Under the pieces are notes generated by a model. The model was not told the DNA's origin, made no database searches, and was given only the letters and a program-made list of their open reading frames with translations. 64,000 nt of DNA from assembly GCA_945643635.1 (NCBI GenBank), contig CALZFC010000032.1, positions 1,836,001 through 1,900,000 on the forward strand, in the 5' to 3' direction. Position 1 is the first letter of the stretch. Every line of letters begins with the position of its first letter. The position numbers were made by a program, and so were the translations under genes. The DNA comes from Allodiplogaster sudhausi. Lineage: Eukaryota; Nematoda; Chromadorea; Rhabditida; Diplogasteridae. This document shows positions 27,376 through 39,100 of this stretch, one piece after another.

Positions 27376-28327
27376 AAAGGAAGACAGAGAACGAGTGAGA
27401 GAGAGAGCGAGCGAGTGAGGGAGAGAGAGAGAGCGAGCGAGTGAGGGAGAGAGAGAGAGCGAGCGAGTGAGGGAGAGAGAGAGAGAGAGCGAAAGATGGA
27501 GTGATGGAGAGAGAGCGAAAGAAATTCAGTATTATACCAGAATGGGAAGGCGGGAGCCATGTCTTCTTGAAGAAAGACGAGCGGCCGCTTTTCGATGTGC
27601 CTGATGAGTAATCACGGGAAGCAGCGGAATGGGACGAATGAGAGAGGAGGAAACAGGAAGAGAGAGAGAGAAAGAGAGAGATTAGAGAAAGAGAAAGAGG
27701 GAGAGATAGAGAAGGGGAGAAAAAGATGGAGAGAGATAAACTGAGAGAGAGAGTGCGAGATAAGAGGGAGAACAAGAGAGAAAGAGAGATTCAGACAAAA
27801 GTGTCCATTTCTGAATCACGGATGTAGATGAGATGATACGTCTCACAAGACAACACACATTTGTGAGTGAGGCACGTCATGGAACAATCAACATAGGCAA
27901 GGTGTCGCATCGGAGGGAAGAGTCTTTTATCCTGCATCTCAGTTTCTCTCACTCTCTCGCTCTCTCTTTCTCTCTCTCTCTCACTCCACGCTCTCTCTCT
28001 CTCTCTCTCACTCCACGCTCTCTTTCCTACCCTCGCACCCTCCTCTCTCTCTCTTTTTCTCTCTCAGTCTTTCTCCCGCTCTCTCTGTTTTTTTCTCTCT
28101 CTCTCCCTCTCTCTCTAACAAAAGTCACGTCTATTTTGTGTTGATGATGCACCTCACATCCTTTACTGTCTCTTTCACTCGACATTTCTCTCGGAATTCA
28201 TTCACGCTTGATTGGCTTCTCTGTACACCTTTTCGATTTTTCTCACATTCTAGATAATTGCGTACATTTATATAAGTCTAACATAATTTGTTTTTAAATT
28301 CCTTTTCAAATTTCCCGTCTTTCCACG

Positions 28328-30723
28328 ATGCCCTTGGACCTGGCACGATTGCTTCTTCTCTTCCTCTTCGTGACTGCCTCATCTGCCACACAGTGTTGCA
28401 CCGTCGAGTGCTGCTGCCACACGTGCACGACATGCGCGGCAACACCGCAGCCGGGGTTAGTGAGGGAAGAGAGAGACAGAGAACGAGAGAGAGAGAGAGA
28501 ACGAGAGAGAGAGAACGAGAGTGAGAGAGAACGAGAGAGAGGGAGAGAACGAGAGGTAGAGAACGAGAGAGAGAGAGAGAGAACGAGAGAGAGAGAGAAC
28601 GAGAGAGAGAGAGAGAACGAGAGAGAGAACGAGAGAGAGAGAGAGATGAGGGAGGGAGAGCAAAGCGAGAGACAGAGAGAGGAAAAGTTATAATAGATCG
28701 CTCCTATAAATTAGAACTGAACGTGATCTTGGCATGTATGTACATACATGTTCATAAATCCTTCGTTCACTCTCTTTCTCCCTCTTGCTCTCGCTCTCCC
28801 TACCTTAGTTGATCACTCTCTATCTCTATCTCTCTCTCTCCTCTCTTTCTCTCTCTCCTTTCTTTCTCTCTCTCTCCTCTCTTTCTCTCTCTCTCCTCTT
28901 TTTCCCTCTCTCTCCTCTCTATCTCTCTCTCCTCTCTTTCTCTCTCTCTCCTCCCTTTCTACTTCCCTCCCTCTCCCTCTCTCTCTCACTCTTTCTCTCT
29001 CTCTGTCTGTCTCTCTCTCTCTCTCTCCTTACCACTCTTGAGATGCACTCGCCTCGACTGCAATCGCTACGGTCCGGCGTGCGAGATTGCATTCATCACG
29101 GCGCCGGAGAACGCCGTTAATGGTTAGAGAAACTAATTAAATTAATAAATTATTTATTTATTTATTTATTTTATTTAGCCCTTAATAATGTTAGTATTCT
29201 TCTTCTTAAACCTAATGGAAAATTGCAAGAATGTAAGATATTTATATCTTCTCATCATCATTTTTTTTTCTTATTTCGTTCACTGCGCCAAAATTGGCAG
29301 ACCAGTCGGTTTTGCCTGTTATGCTAGTTTTTTTAACGCTTCTTGATTTTATAATAACTGATCACGAGAGCCTTCACGGTAAAATATTAATAAGTATGTA
29401 ATCGCTTGAATAACAAAAAAGCCATTTCCAAAAATAGTCATTTCTCTACAGTTGCCATCTCGCAAGCGGACGAGCGCGCGCGAGTGCTGGACTGGCGCGC
29501 GAGATTCGCCTCTGGTTCTGCAGGCGGCGGCGGAGCCTTCGCGCCAAACAGTGAGCAATGATGAAAGTGCCAAACCAATTAAAAGAGTGCATCCAAAAAG
29601 TAATAGTTTTTTTTGCTGCTAAATTGCTGTGAACTTGATCGTCAAAACGGGACGGGCTGCAGTTCAGCACAAAACAAAACACAAAAAAAACTATACAGTC
29701 AAACTTTAAAAGTTAAAATGGCTGCGCTCATTACAATGCACAAGATGTTGTTCACTTTGCTTGCAGTTATAAAGCAAAAGTGAACAAAGATTTACGCAGC
29801 TAGTATAGGATCTGTTGAAAAATGAGATTGCTAATGAAAGGATCGTTTCCAGCCAACGATAGCCCGCATCGTCGGAGTCAACATGATACTGTTGGCGGTG
29901 GACAAATCTTCTCGACAGGACCGCATGGTTATGCTCGGTATTTTCAGTTTAATTTTTTTATATTGATAAGTATTTTTTAATGTATTATGTATTCAAAATC
30001 AAGCAGGAAATCTCATCAATCAAGAAGCAAAATCAAGCTTATTGTTAAAAGAGCACGAAACTCTACTGTAAACTACTATTTGAATTTTCCTGACTTTTGA
30101 AGTCGCGTCTCTCTAAATCTCACATGTTTTTCCGCAACTTGTTTCAGGCAATAAGTCGCGAATTCAAACGCTAGTTTTTGTCAGGGAAAAAGGCGCGAAT
30201 TCAAACACTAGTTTTTCTCAAGGAAAAAGGCGCGAATTTTGTTTGCTCCTTGTTCCAGAGTACCGGTCACACAAGGCAATAGTGGCGTGATCATGGCCGA
30301 GCGTCAGGAGGAAATCGATTTTAGACGTAAGTCATCTTGCATAATGTTCCTTTGTTTGCCTCATAGTCTAAGCTTTAGAAGTATAATTTATTTGTTTTTT
30401 GTATTATTTGAGATTGTTTTTATTGAATAAATTGAATAAAGAAAATATATTGAAAAAGAAAACAACAAATATTTTATGCGCCTTTGTTTCTCATAGCTTT
30501 TAAGTTTGAGGAGATTATTTTCGTTGTATAAATTAGATATATAAGATAATATACTTTATATATAAGATAATATACTTTAAGAAAAAACAGATTTAAAAAA
30601 AAAACTATTTAAGATGCCGGAGCGTGGGTTATAGTCGCGCTTCTCTTCGGCGGCGTCCTTTTGGTGGTCATTCTTCTCGTGCTCTGCATCACTTGCATCA
30701 TGCAGAAGATACTAATGTTGTAA
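28328..30723 (+). CDS. Small Cys-rich single-pass membrane protein, copy 2
   Basis: Mirror copy of the gene at 16110-18506, with exons 28328-28455, 29043-29122, 29853-29937, 30259-30326 and 30614-30723 (471 coding bases, 156 residues). The start is the first ATG and opens a signal peptide. The stop TAA follows MQKILML. Phases are 2, 1, 2 and 1 at successive junctions, all consistent. The coding exons I compared are identical to copy 1, so the duplication is either extremely recent, homogenised by gene conversion, or an assembly artefact. The two copies are convergent in position (both first exons face the palindrome centre) and lie ~9.8 kb apart. Function unknown; the ectodomain packs about 12 cysteines into 45 residues. 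Confidence 0.82.
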
Positions 30724-31475
30724 TTTTTATAACATTTAAATTACATTTTTATTTTTTCATATAAAAGAAAATAATAGTTAACAAGTTGTTTTAACTTTAT
30801 CATACATACCTTTTCAGAATTTACTTTTTTCATATTTTTTTTTACTTTTATACTTTTCGCTTTCCAAAAAATGAAATATGTTAAGATTTTTCGCGAACGT
30901 TCATTTGTTGAAGTAATTTTCTCTAAAGCTTCTTATGGCTTGTCGATTTCCTTATATTGATAAGATTTTTGCTGATCTGGATCAATCGGAATATTTGCCA
31001 AGATGAATTTGTTTGAATGCTCTTTTTTTGAAGAACATCGCTGTACGTCTTTCTGTATTTATAGCTTATTTTTTCATTTTATTTGCTCAACTTTAACCCT
31101 GAGATAAAGTTAGAAAAAAAAAAACGCAAAAATATTATGAACAATCGTCAATCGATGGAACTAACTGAAACTTAAAAATAGTATCGAAAAAGAACAAATA
31201 TTAACTCAAAAATAAGTGGACGAATGTGAATATATATTTACAAGAAAGTATCAAACGATTGCATCATTCTTTCCTTTCTATTTGTCTAGTATAAGATCTT
31301 ACTGCCCGAAACAATTAGCAGAAGCAGCAGCTGGAAGAGGATATAAATGTCACGCACAACATTATTGTCTCTGTAATGGCTGCGGCTGATTCTATTATCA
31401 GTCATGGCAAACTCGCAAAACTTTTTTTATGGATGAGAGGTGACATTACTGAAATTGCGTCATAATTGCCATGCA

Positions 31476-31564
31476 TTGTTAGGTGTAATGATAAACTTTT
31501 TTCAAGGAATTTTCCCCTCCACATCACATTTCTTCTCTTTCTTACCTTTCTCTCACTATTCCCT

Positions 31565-31598
<34 letters not shown>

Positions 31599-31738
31599 CG
31601 CTCTCTTTCTCTCTTCTTGCATCTTCAGCATCCCCCCAACCGCTCTCTCTATCCCTCTCTCTCTCTCTTTCTCTCCCTCACTCTCTCTCTCTCCATGGTC
31701 CATGTCTATTTCACGGTCGTAACTGGAATTACTACTCT
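31476..31738. repeat. Short spacer with (TC)n tract right of palindrome 2
   Basis: Unique sequence directly right of the palindrome breakpoint, containing a (TC)n tract at about 31560-31695. It lies downstream of the stop codon of the minus-strand Ly6/ET-like gene and may include its 3' UTR. No other exon was recognised. Confidence 0.6.
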
Positions 31739-33918
31739 TTACAAGAGTAGCCGAACGGCGCATGCAAGAAGAGCGATAACAGCCATGGCGCGCGTCGGCA
31801 AGAAATGGTCTGAAAAAATGAAGAAGAAAAAGATTAGCGATCAGAAGCTTAAAAGATCAAGAAAACCAAGAAAATCAATATTCGATCCTCGGATTCTAAC
31901 AATAAGTTGAACTTTAACTTCTTACATACTGAACAAATATTGATTGATTGTGACAAAAAAAGGAAGTTTATTCAAAGAAGTGGCTTTTTTTATAATAAAC
32001 ACAGACAGAACGATATCCGCTACCGGTGACGGATATTTTCTCATTACATAGAAAAGGCGCGAATTCAAACTTGAGTTTTGATACCTCGACCAGTCGCTCC
32101 ATTGCAGTACTCAATGTTCTTGCAGTAGCAGTTGTCGTAGAAGCCGCGTGAGCTGTTCACCGCTTTGCATCCTAGAGAAGTTGACTTTACTATACATTAA
32201 TATTATGTATTTGCTAAATTATCACATTAATTAAATTGTCTTATTTTATATTATATGCCTTATTACCTGTGCTCGCTCACTCTCAATGGGCTTTTACAAC
32301 GTTTGAAAAGACTTACAGATGTACGGTCTTACATGTGTACTTTGTTCGCACATATAGTAGCTAGGATTAATTTTTAAGCGCATATATATGTAACTATTTA
32401 AATGACAACTATTAAGTCACCTGAATTGAGCGGATAGCTGTCTAGCGGCACGTTGGAGGCACAGCTGTGAAGTATTCCATTGGCTATAAACACGAAAAAG
32501 GGTTCGCTGATATAAAAAGTCGCCAGTTAGAGAGTGTTTCAAGTGAGGAGACGAGGCAGTTTGAATTTTTTTTTTAATCTTTTTTTTTGCGGCCACTGAT
32601 ATTTGGCACTATTTCTCTGGACTAGTATTCGGCAAACCTTGAATGTACACCTTCTGACTTCGGTCCTGAGCAACGACGCTTTAATTGCTCCTTACTCACA
32701 CATCACTACGCGGCAATTAATGATGGCACGCTGACTTCTTGATCACTTCTGCTGCATACGACTTTAATTTCTTTTTCAGCAGGTGATTATACTCTTATTA
32801 TTGCGTATCGAATTTAGGTCGTCAAAGAGAGAGAGACTGAGAGAGAGAGAGAGTAAGAAAGAGAGAAAACGAGAGAGAGCGAGATAAAAGGAGAAAGATA
32901 GAAAAAGAGAGATACAAAGAGAGAGAAGGGAGAGAGAGAGCTAGAGAAAGAGAGAGAGAAGGAGAGGGAGAGAGAGATCTAGAGAAAGAGAGAGAAGGGA
33001 GAGACAGAGAGAGCTAGAGAAAGAGAGAGAAGGAGAGGGAGAGAGAAAGAAAGAGAGGGTCGCCAATGTATGTACATATATCGTCAGCAATCGAGAAGTT
33101 TCTGCTTCACCACGTGATGAAGCAGCTAGTAAATACACTGATACGAGAAATGCTCGCATAATTACGACCCTGTTACGTTCTCTTTTCCTTCTCTCTCGCC
33201 TCTCACTCTCTCTCCCTCTCTTTCTCTCTCTCTGTCCTCTCTCTCTCTGTCCTCTCTCTCACTCTCGCCTAATTTTGGACGGCTCCATCTTCAGCGGTTT
33301 CCATAGTAAGCAACCACAGAAAAGAGCTGATTCCACCAATTTTAATGGATGAAGAAAAATTTAGATACTATGTATATTAACATTTTTGAAGTCTTATTGT
33401 TAAGTAATGAATTGATTGATTGCTTGATTGAATTAATTGAATTAATTAATTAAATAATCAAATTAATCAATTAACACTCGTCATCCGGCCCCTTCGTGCA
33501 CCAGATGCCCGTGCAGTACGTGGAGTCGTCGCAGTGCGAGGCAAAGTCGGCGCCACTCCACGGCGTCACGCATGAATAACAGCGTATCTGGACTTGGCCG
33601 AGAACGGGGCCGTGGACTAGAAAATTTCATAATTTTGGTCCAAAAAAAATTATATTTTTATCATCTTTTTTTAAAATTTATATTTTATTATATCTTTATT
33701 TTAAAAAAAAAGAACTTTTTACGACAACAGCTAAAACAAACCAGGAAATTTTCTTTATTAATCTATGCAAATATAGCTGTGTAACTATGTATGTTTGCGG
33801 TATATTTGCCATATTTACACAAATGTATGAAGAAAATGTATATATTATGGCTATAAATGTTGGTCCAACCGGCAAATGCGAGAAGAATCGTGAGCATCAG
33901 GAGAAGGGCTTCAGCCAT
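31739..33918 (-). CDS. Ly6/ET-module-like Cys-rich protein, probably GPI-anchored
   Basis: Five exons: 33918-33870, 33616-33476, 32483-32421, 32171-32085 and 31809-31739 (411 coding bases, 136 residues), with agreeing phases throughout. Residues 1-~24 are a signal peptide (MAEALLLMLTILLAFAG). The mature part opens IRCYSC and continues with HCDDSTYCTGIWCTKG, SCASN, GCKAV and NCYCKNIEYCNG. That makes ten cysteines with a terminal C-N, the pattern of Ly6/uPAR three-finger domains and of the nematode ET module. The last 20 residues are hydrophobic (AMAVIALLACAVRLLL, then stop) with small residues upstream, as in a GPI-attachment signal. Role: an extracellular or cell-surface protein of unknown partner. 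Intron 2 (32484-33475) contains a CT tract and a GA tract in sense orientation. The gene starts outside the palindrome, so it is single copy here. Confidence 0.8.
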
Positions 33919-35957
33919 AGACTCGGTCGATTCTCTCGGATGTCTCTTGTAAGAAAGAAGGAAAAGCTGGCCCGGAGTGAGTGGGGAAGCACTTATCCCT
34001 CCGGGCAGCGCATCATCCACGTAGCAACAACACAAATGAGAAGGAGTGGGAGAACAGCCCCTAGTTCGCATCATTTGCAAGTTACACATTGTGACTTTTA
34101 TGGTGTTTTCCTCTTCTAATTCTACGTAGTTAGAGATCCTACTTTTTTTATTCATCAAATTGTTGTATATGTTCTTTTTGATATTCTAGATACATATACA
34201 TATATGTATATTTCAGAGTCCAAATAACTTTGCATGGGCAGCGAAAAACCGAGCACACTGTCTCTCGAACGCCTCATTGTGGCTATATGTTAATGCGAAG
34301 CAAAGCAAGATCGTTACGGATATTTTACGGATATAGTACATATCCATAGAGAGGTGAAGTTATTTATAATCCATATACTTTGTATCTATTGCCTATACGG
34401 ATATTTTTTTTCTCCGTAATAAGCATGTCGTTCGTTCGTCGGATCTTTCTTGATCGTGAGCAAGAGCACATGTGGTAGTTTCTCATTCTGATTCCTGAGC
34501 CAGATTTTCGTCAGATTCGTCAGATGTTCAGTCCTCTTTCGGCCATTGACTTCGAGGCCAAATACTCGCTCCTCTTTCTGGAAGGTTCTTTCGCTTATCT
34601 GTTGTGCTCTGGTGCTAACTTGTAAGGCATACGGAGTGAGTGTATTTATGGCCGCCTGATAACAACTCTCGGCAAAAGACCGGCTGTTTAGCCTTTTGCA
34701 TCATAAGAAGGGCACATCTCTATTTTGGCAAAGAATTTCTTGTTCGAGATGTTACCATTAGAATACATGCTCAAGCTTTTCTCGATGACAGTGTGAGGGT
34801 GTCATCGTTTCGTGGTGAGAATATCTAATAATAAGAGAATCCAGCATGCAGACAGGCGAGGATGAGGCAGCGAAGAGTTAGCCGATGAGAGAGAAAGAGA
34901 GAGAGAGAAAGGGGAGAGAGAGAAAGAGAGAGAAAACATGTAACTTGGAGCCTGTAGAGCGGGTAGGAGAAAATTTATTTAAACACTTTTTTAAACTTCA
35001 TCTATAAAAGTGCCATCCATTGCTTTCTTACTTTACACCATTACACTACTGATAAGTAAATAAGCGAACAGTGTTCAGCACAAAGGAAGAGGAACGTCGT
35101 TAACAAAGGCGACGGGAAAGTGGACCGCAAATGATTACGCTAATCTTCTTCGCCTCTGGGCTCAAGCACCAAGATGCAGAGATCAGTTCTTCACGCCTCG
35201 CCTGCCGCTTTCCTCTCTTATCTTTATGCTTTTCAACAGAGGAAGGGTGAGGAAGAAGAAGAAGAAGCATACACATACACACATTCTATTGGAATATGCG
35301 TAAAAACGGTTGTAGCAAGAAAGCGGTAGGGGTAGAGAAGATGAGATATAGAGAGTCCCAGAGAGAATGAGACACCCTGATGCATAGAGAGAATGAGAGA
35401 CCCAAATACCCAGCGATAATGAGAGACCGAGCGGCCCAGAGAGAGAGAGCGGGAGAAAGAGAGACCCACAGAGAATGGGGCCAGCTTCAGAATCAGGTGC
35501 GGGTCAGTCGTAAAAGGCTCATTCCAAGTTCACCTTCAACTGCAATTTCGGAGCCGATTGCCGTAGCTTGTTTATCGTGGCGAGGGTGGCAGCCGCTTAG
35601 ATAAGGCACACTTCGATACGTGATCAGGTGGAGGGGAGGATGAGAGGGAGCGAGAGAAAGAGAGAGGGAGAGGGAGGGTGAGAGAGAGATAGAGAGAGAG
35701 AAAGAGTGTTGATCGAGAAGAGAAGCAGACGACGCAAGAGGGTTAGAGGGATCTGACTACTTTTGGAATGTAATGGAATAATGGCTCTCTCTCTCTCCCT
35801 CTGCGCAAAGCATTAGTGACGATGCTTCCTCTTCGGCCTCTCTTTTTATGGTTTTGAAGAAGGGGAGAGAGAGAGAGAGAGAGGGAGAGAGATAGAAAGA
35901 GAGCATGAAAGAGAAAGAGAAAGAGAGAGAGGGAGAGAGAGAGAAAGAGAAAGAGAA

Positions 35958-35997
<40 letters not shown>

Positions 35998-36150
35998 TAG
36001 GAGAGCCAGACATCCAGAGGCCGTTGTCGACGTCGGCGATAAGCGTTGCCAGCTACTTAAGGGTCGAGGACTGAAGAAAGCCCCTCATTCCTGTCCGTCT
36101 CGGCTCAAGCGAGAGAGAGTCCGGAGGAAGAAGAAGAAGCTGCTCAAGTC
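33919..36150. other. Intergenic region between divergent genes
   Basis: This lies between the start of the minus-strand Ly6/ET-like gene and the start of the plus-strand EF-hand gene, so it should contain both promoters. I see no convincing exon. It has GA tracts at 34888-34935, 35630-35705 and 35860-35996, and repeated AGAGAATGAGA(C/G)(A/C)CC-type words at 35350-35470. About 100 bases upstream of the EF-hand start codon is a TTAAGGG box (36057) that could be a weak TATA-like element. Confidence 0.5.
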
Positions 36151-39100
36151 ATGACGCGCTTCCATCACCACCACCGCCACGCACATCCGACACTCTCGGT
36201 CAAGCAGCTGAGTGAGTCTGTGAATTATTATTCTTGCATCCGAGACTCGTCGAGGTTTCGTGCTCGGGTATTACACCCGATAATGGCTTTAGCTGTCAAC
36301 TCGACGATCTATATTTATGCCATTAGCCATTCAACGCCGTTGTGGATAATATATTATTATACTATTATAATATAGATACTACGTACTATAGTTCACATGA
36401 TTATTAACTGTATTTATGGTTTGAAGAATATCTGAGAAATAGAGATGCTGAGGCAAGCATTTCGATGCGACAGTATAAAAATGCTCTTTTGTTCAGAGAA
36501 GATCTTCGAGCGCCACGACCACGAGAATGATGGCAAGCTGACGAAGGCGCAGGTAGTCCAGTCTATAGTCCAGTCTATCCGTTTCAACGTTGGAAGAACT
36601 GATTTTTTTAACGCTTTATGTACCCAACGCTTTTGTGCTCTTTCTAGACTCTTCGACTTTTAAGTGCAAAACTGAAACTCTTCTTATCGTTAGTTGCTTC
36701 TGATGTAGAATTCACGAATCACAAACTTGATGCAACGGAATGAAAATTTTAGTTTGAATTTTTTTCCAACTTTATACATAATATGCATTTTTCAAGTGAC
36801 CCCAAAATCTATTAGACCGAAGACTAAGAGCGTGGCTGTGAATTTTTTTTACAACTATTAACCTCCTTTGCTCTGTAGATGCCATACGCCAGCGATCTAA
36901 CAATAAGTCGCTCGTTTCCAGGTCACCACCGCGCTCGCCGAGCTCGACATCCACCGCCATCACGAGCATCATCCCCATCACCACGGCCACCATCGTCGTC
37001 ACGAGAAGCATCACACCATCAATGGTACGCTCTCTGGGTCACATCAATGCTGCTACTTTATGGGTGACATCAGTGTTTACGTTCTGGTGCACTTCTAGGT
37101 CACATAAATGTAACATTCGATGTCACATTGGCCACACTGATCTGACCACAGAGAGAGAATATAAAGTTTTTTGGAGAAAGTATTGCAATAGATTAGATCT
37201 AATTCGGCCGCTGAACTACTGCGATACATATAAGGCTAAATGCAACAGGTCCACCTCTTCAGTCTCTGCTATCTGTATGTAACGATCAAGGTCAAAATAT
37301 ATTTTTTTATTGTCTGCCTAAACGAAAATTGTGCTGAATAAGATAGCACATGGTTGCCTGGCTTATCACATGGTTCATGTCTAGTGAGTTGCATCAACAT
37401 TGTGCTAAGAAATTAGTCAGCTTTGTCTCGGGGTACTGACCAAATAGCACGGCCACAATTCCAGACTTCCTCGAGGCCATCTCCGCGCACCACAAGGCCG
37501 GCCACCACCACAAGCACCACCACGACAAGAAGTCAGTGCCGCACCGTCGTCACGCCGCTCGCAAAAGCTCTACGTCCTCCTCGTCGAGCAGCAGCTCATC
37601 TTCGTCGTCGTCGTCCTCGTCTTCATCTTCCTCATCTTCTTCTTCTTCATCCGATTCGGAATCCGAGGTCAGTACAGTCCTCTGTTGCAGCAAGCATTCA
37701 GTAATCAAGTCACGTATGGATTTAACTAATGTATTTGATTGCGAGTGCCAATAGACAAAACAAAGAGACAAGACCCTTTCAGGAGGAGAAGACCAAGCAC
37801 CGCAAGAAGCGTCACGTTAAGAAGCATCACAAGGCCGCCTCGTCTTCTTCGTCTTCAAGCTCGTCAAGCTCCTCCTCTTCCTCGTCGTCATCTGACTCTG
37901 ACTCCGAAGACGATGTCAAGCATGCTTTGAAGAAGCTGCTCAAGCACCACGGACACCACGGACATCATGTCGCTCACCACGGAGCTAACCATGGACACCA
38001 CCTCTCCCACGGAGCTCACCACGTTCACCACGGACACCATGGCGAGCACGGCCCCCACCACGGACATCACTCGTATGGAGCCCACCACGGTCACCGCAAT
38101 GAGCACGGTGCCCACCATGGACATCACGGAGACCATGCCGTTCACCACGGACACCACGGACACCATGGCGAGCACGGCCCTCACCACGGACATCACTCCT
38201 ATGGAGTCCACCACGGACACCACGGAGACCACGCCGTCCACCACGGACACCATGGCGAGCACGGCCCTCACCACGGACATCACTCCTATGGAGCCCACCA
38301 CGGACACCACGGAGACCACGCCATCCACCACGGACACCACGGACACCATGGCGAGCACGGCCCTCACCACGGACATCACTCCTATGGAGCCCACCACGGA
38401 CACCACGGAGACCACGCCGTCCACCACGGACACCACGGACACCATGGCGAGCACGGCCCTCACCACGGACATCACTCCTATGGAGCCCACCACGGCCACC
38501 ACAATGAGCACGGTGTCCACCACGGTCACCATGGCGAGCACGGCCCTCACCACGGACATCACTCCTATGGAGCCCACCACGGACACCACGGAGACCACGC
38601 CGTCCACCACGGACACCACGGACACCATGGCGAGCACGGCCCTCACCCCGGACATCACTCCTATGGAGCCCACCACGGCCACCACAATGAGCACGGTGTC
38701 CACCACGGTCACCATGGCGAGCACGGCCCTCACCACGGACATCACTCCTATGGAGCCCACCACGGACACCACGGAGACCACGCCGTCCACCACGGACACC
38801 ACGGACACCATGGCGAGCACGGCCCTCACCACGGGCATCACTCCTATGGAGCCCACCACGGCCACCACAATGAGCACGGTGCCCACCATGGACATCACGG
38901 ACACCACGGAGAACACGCCGTTCACCACGGACACCACGGTCACCATGGCGAGCACGGCCCCCACCATGGATATCACTCGCATGGTGCCCACCACGGCCAC
39001 CACAACGAGCACGGAACTCACCATGGACATCATGGAGACCATGCCGTTCACCATGGACACCATGGACACCATGGCGAGCACGGCCCTCACCACGGACATC

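Larger units (their letters stand above)
23465..31475 (-). repeat. Palindrome 2, right arm (B')
   Basis: Reverse complement of 15358-23366, carrying copy 2 of the membrane-protein gene on the plus strand. It ends at CCATGCA (31469-31475). Beyond it the sequence becomes unique (TTGTTAGGTG). On the mirrored side the same bases run into AAATTTCTGG of arm A', so this is the second true breakpoint of the rearrangement. Mirrored MITEs lie at 25859-26143 and 26794-26978. Confidence 0.92.

Noticed and set aside
8009..31475. Viral hairpin-telomere or plasmid origin for the dumbbell-like dimer structure
   Set aside because: The A-A'-B-B' order resembles concatemers of hairpin-ended linear DNA, but the arms carry ordinary nematode repeats and an intron-containing gene, and a split MITE at both centres explains it better.
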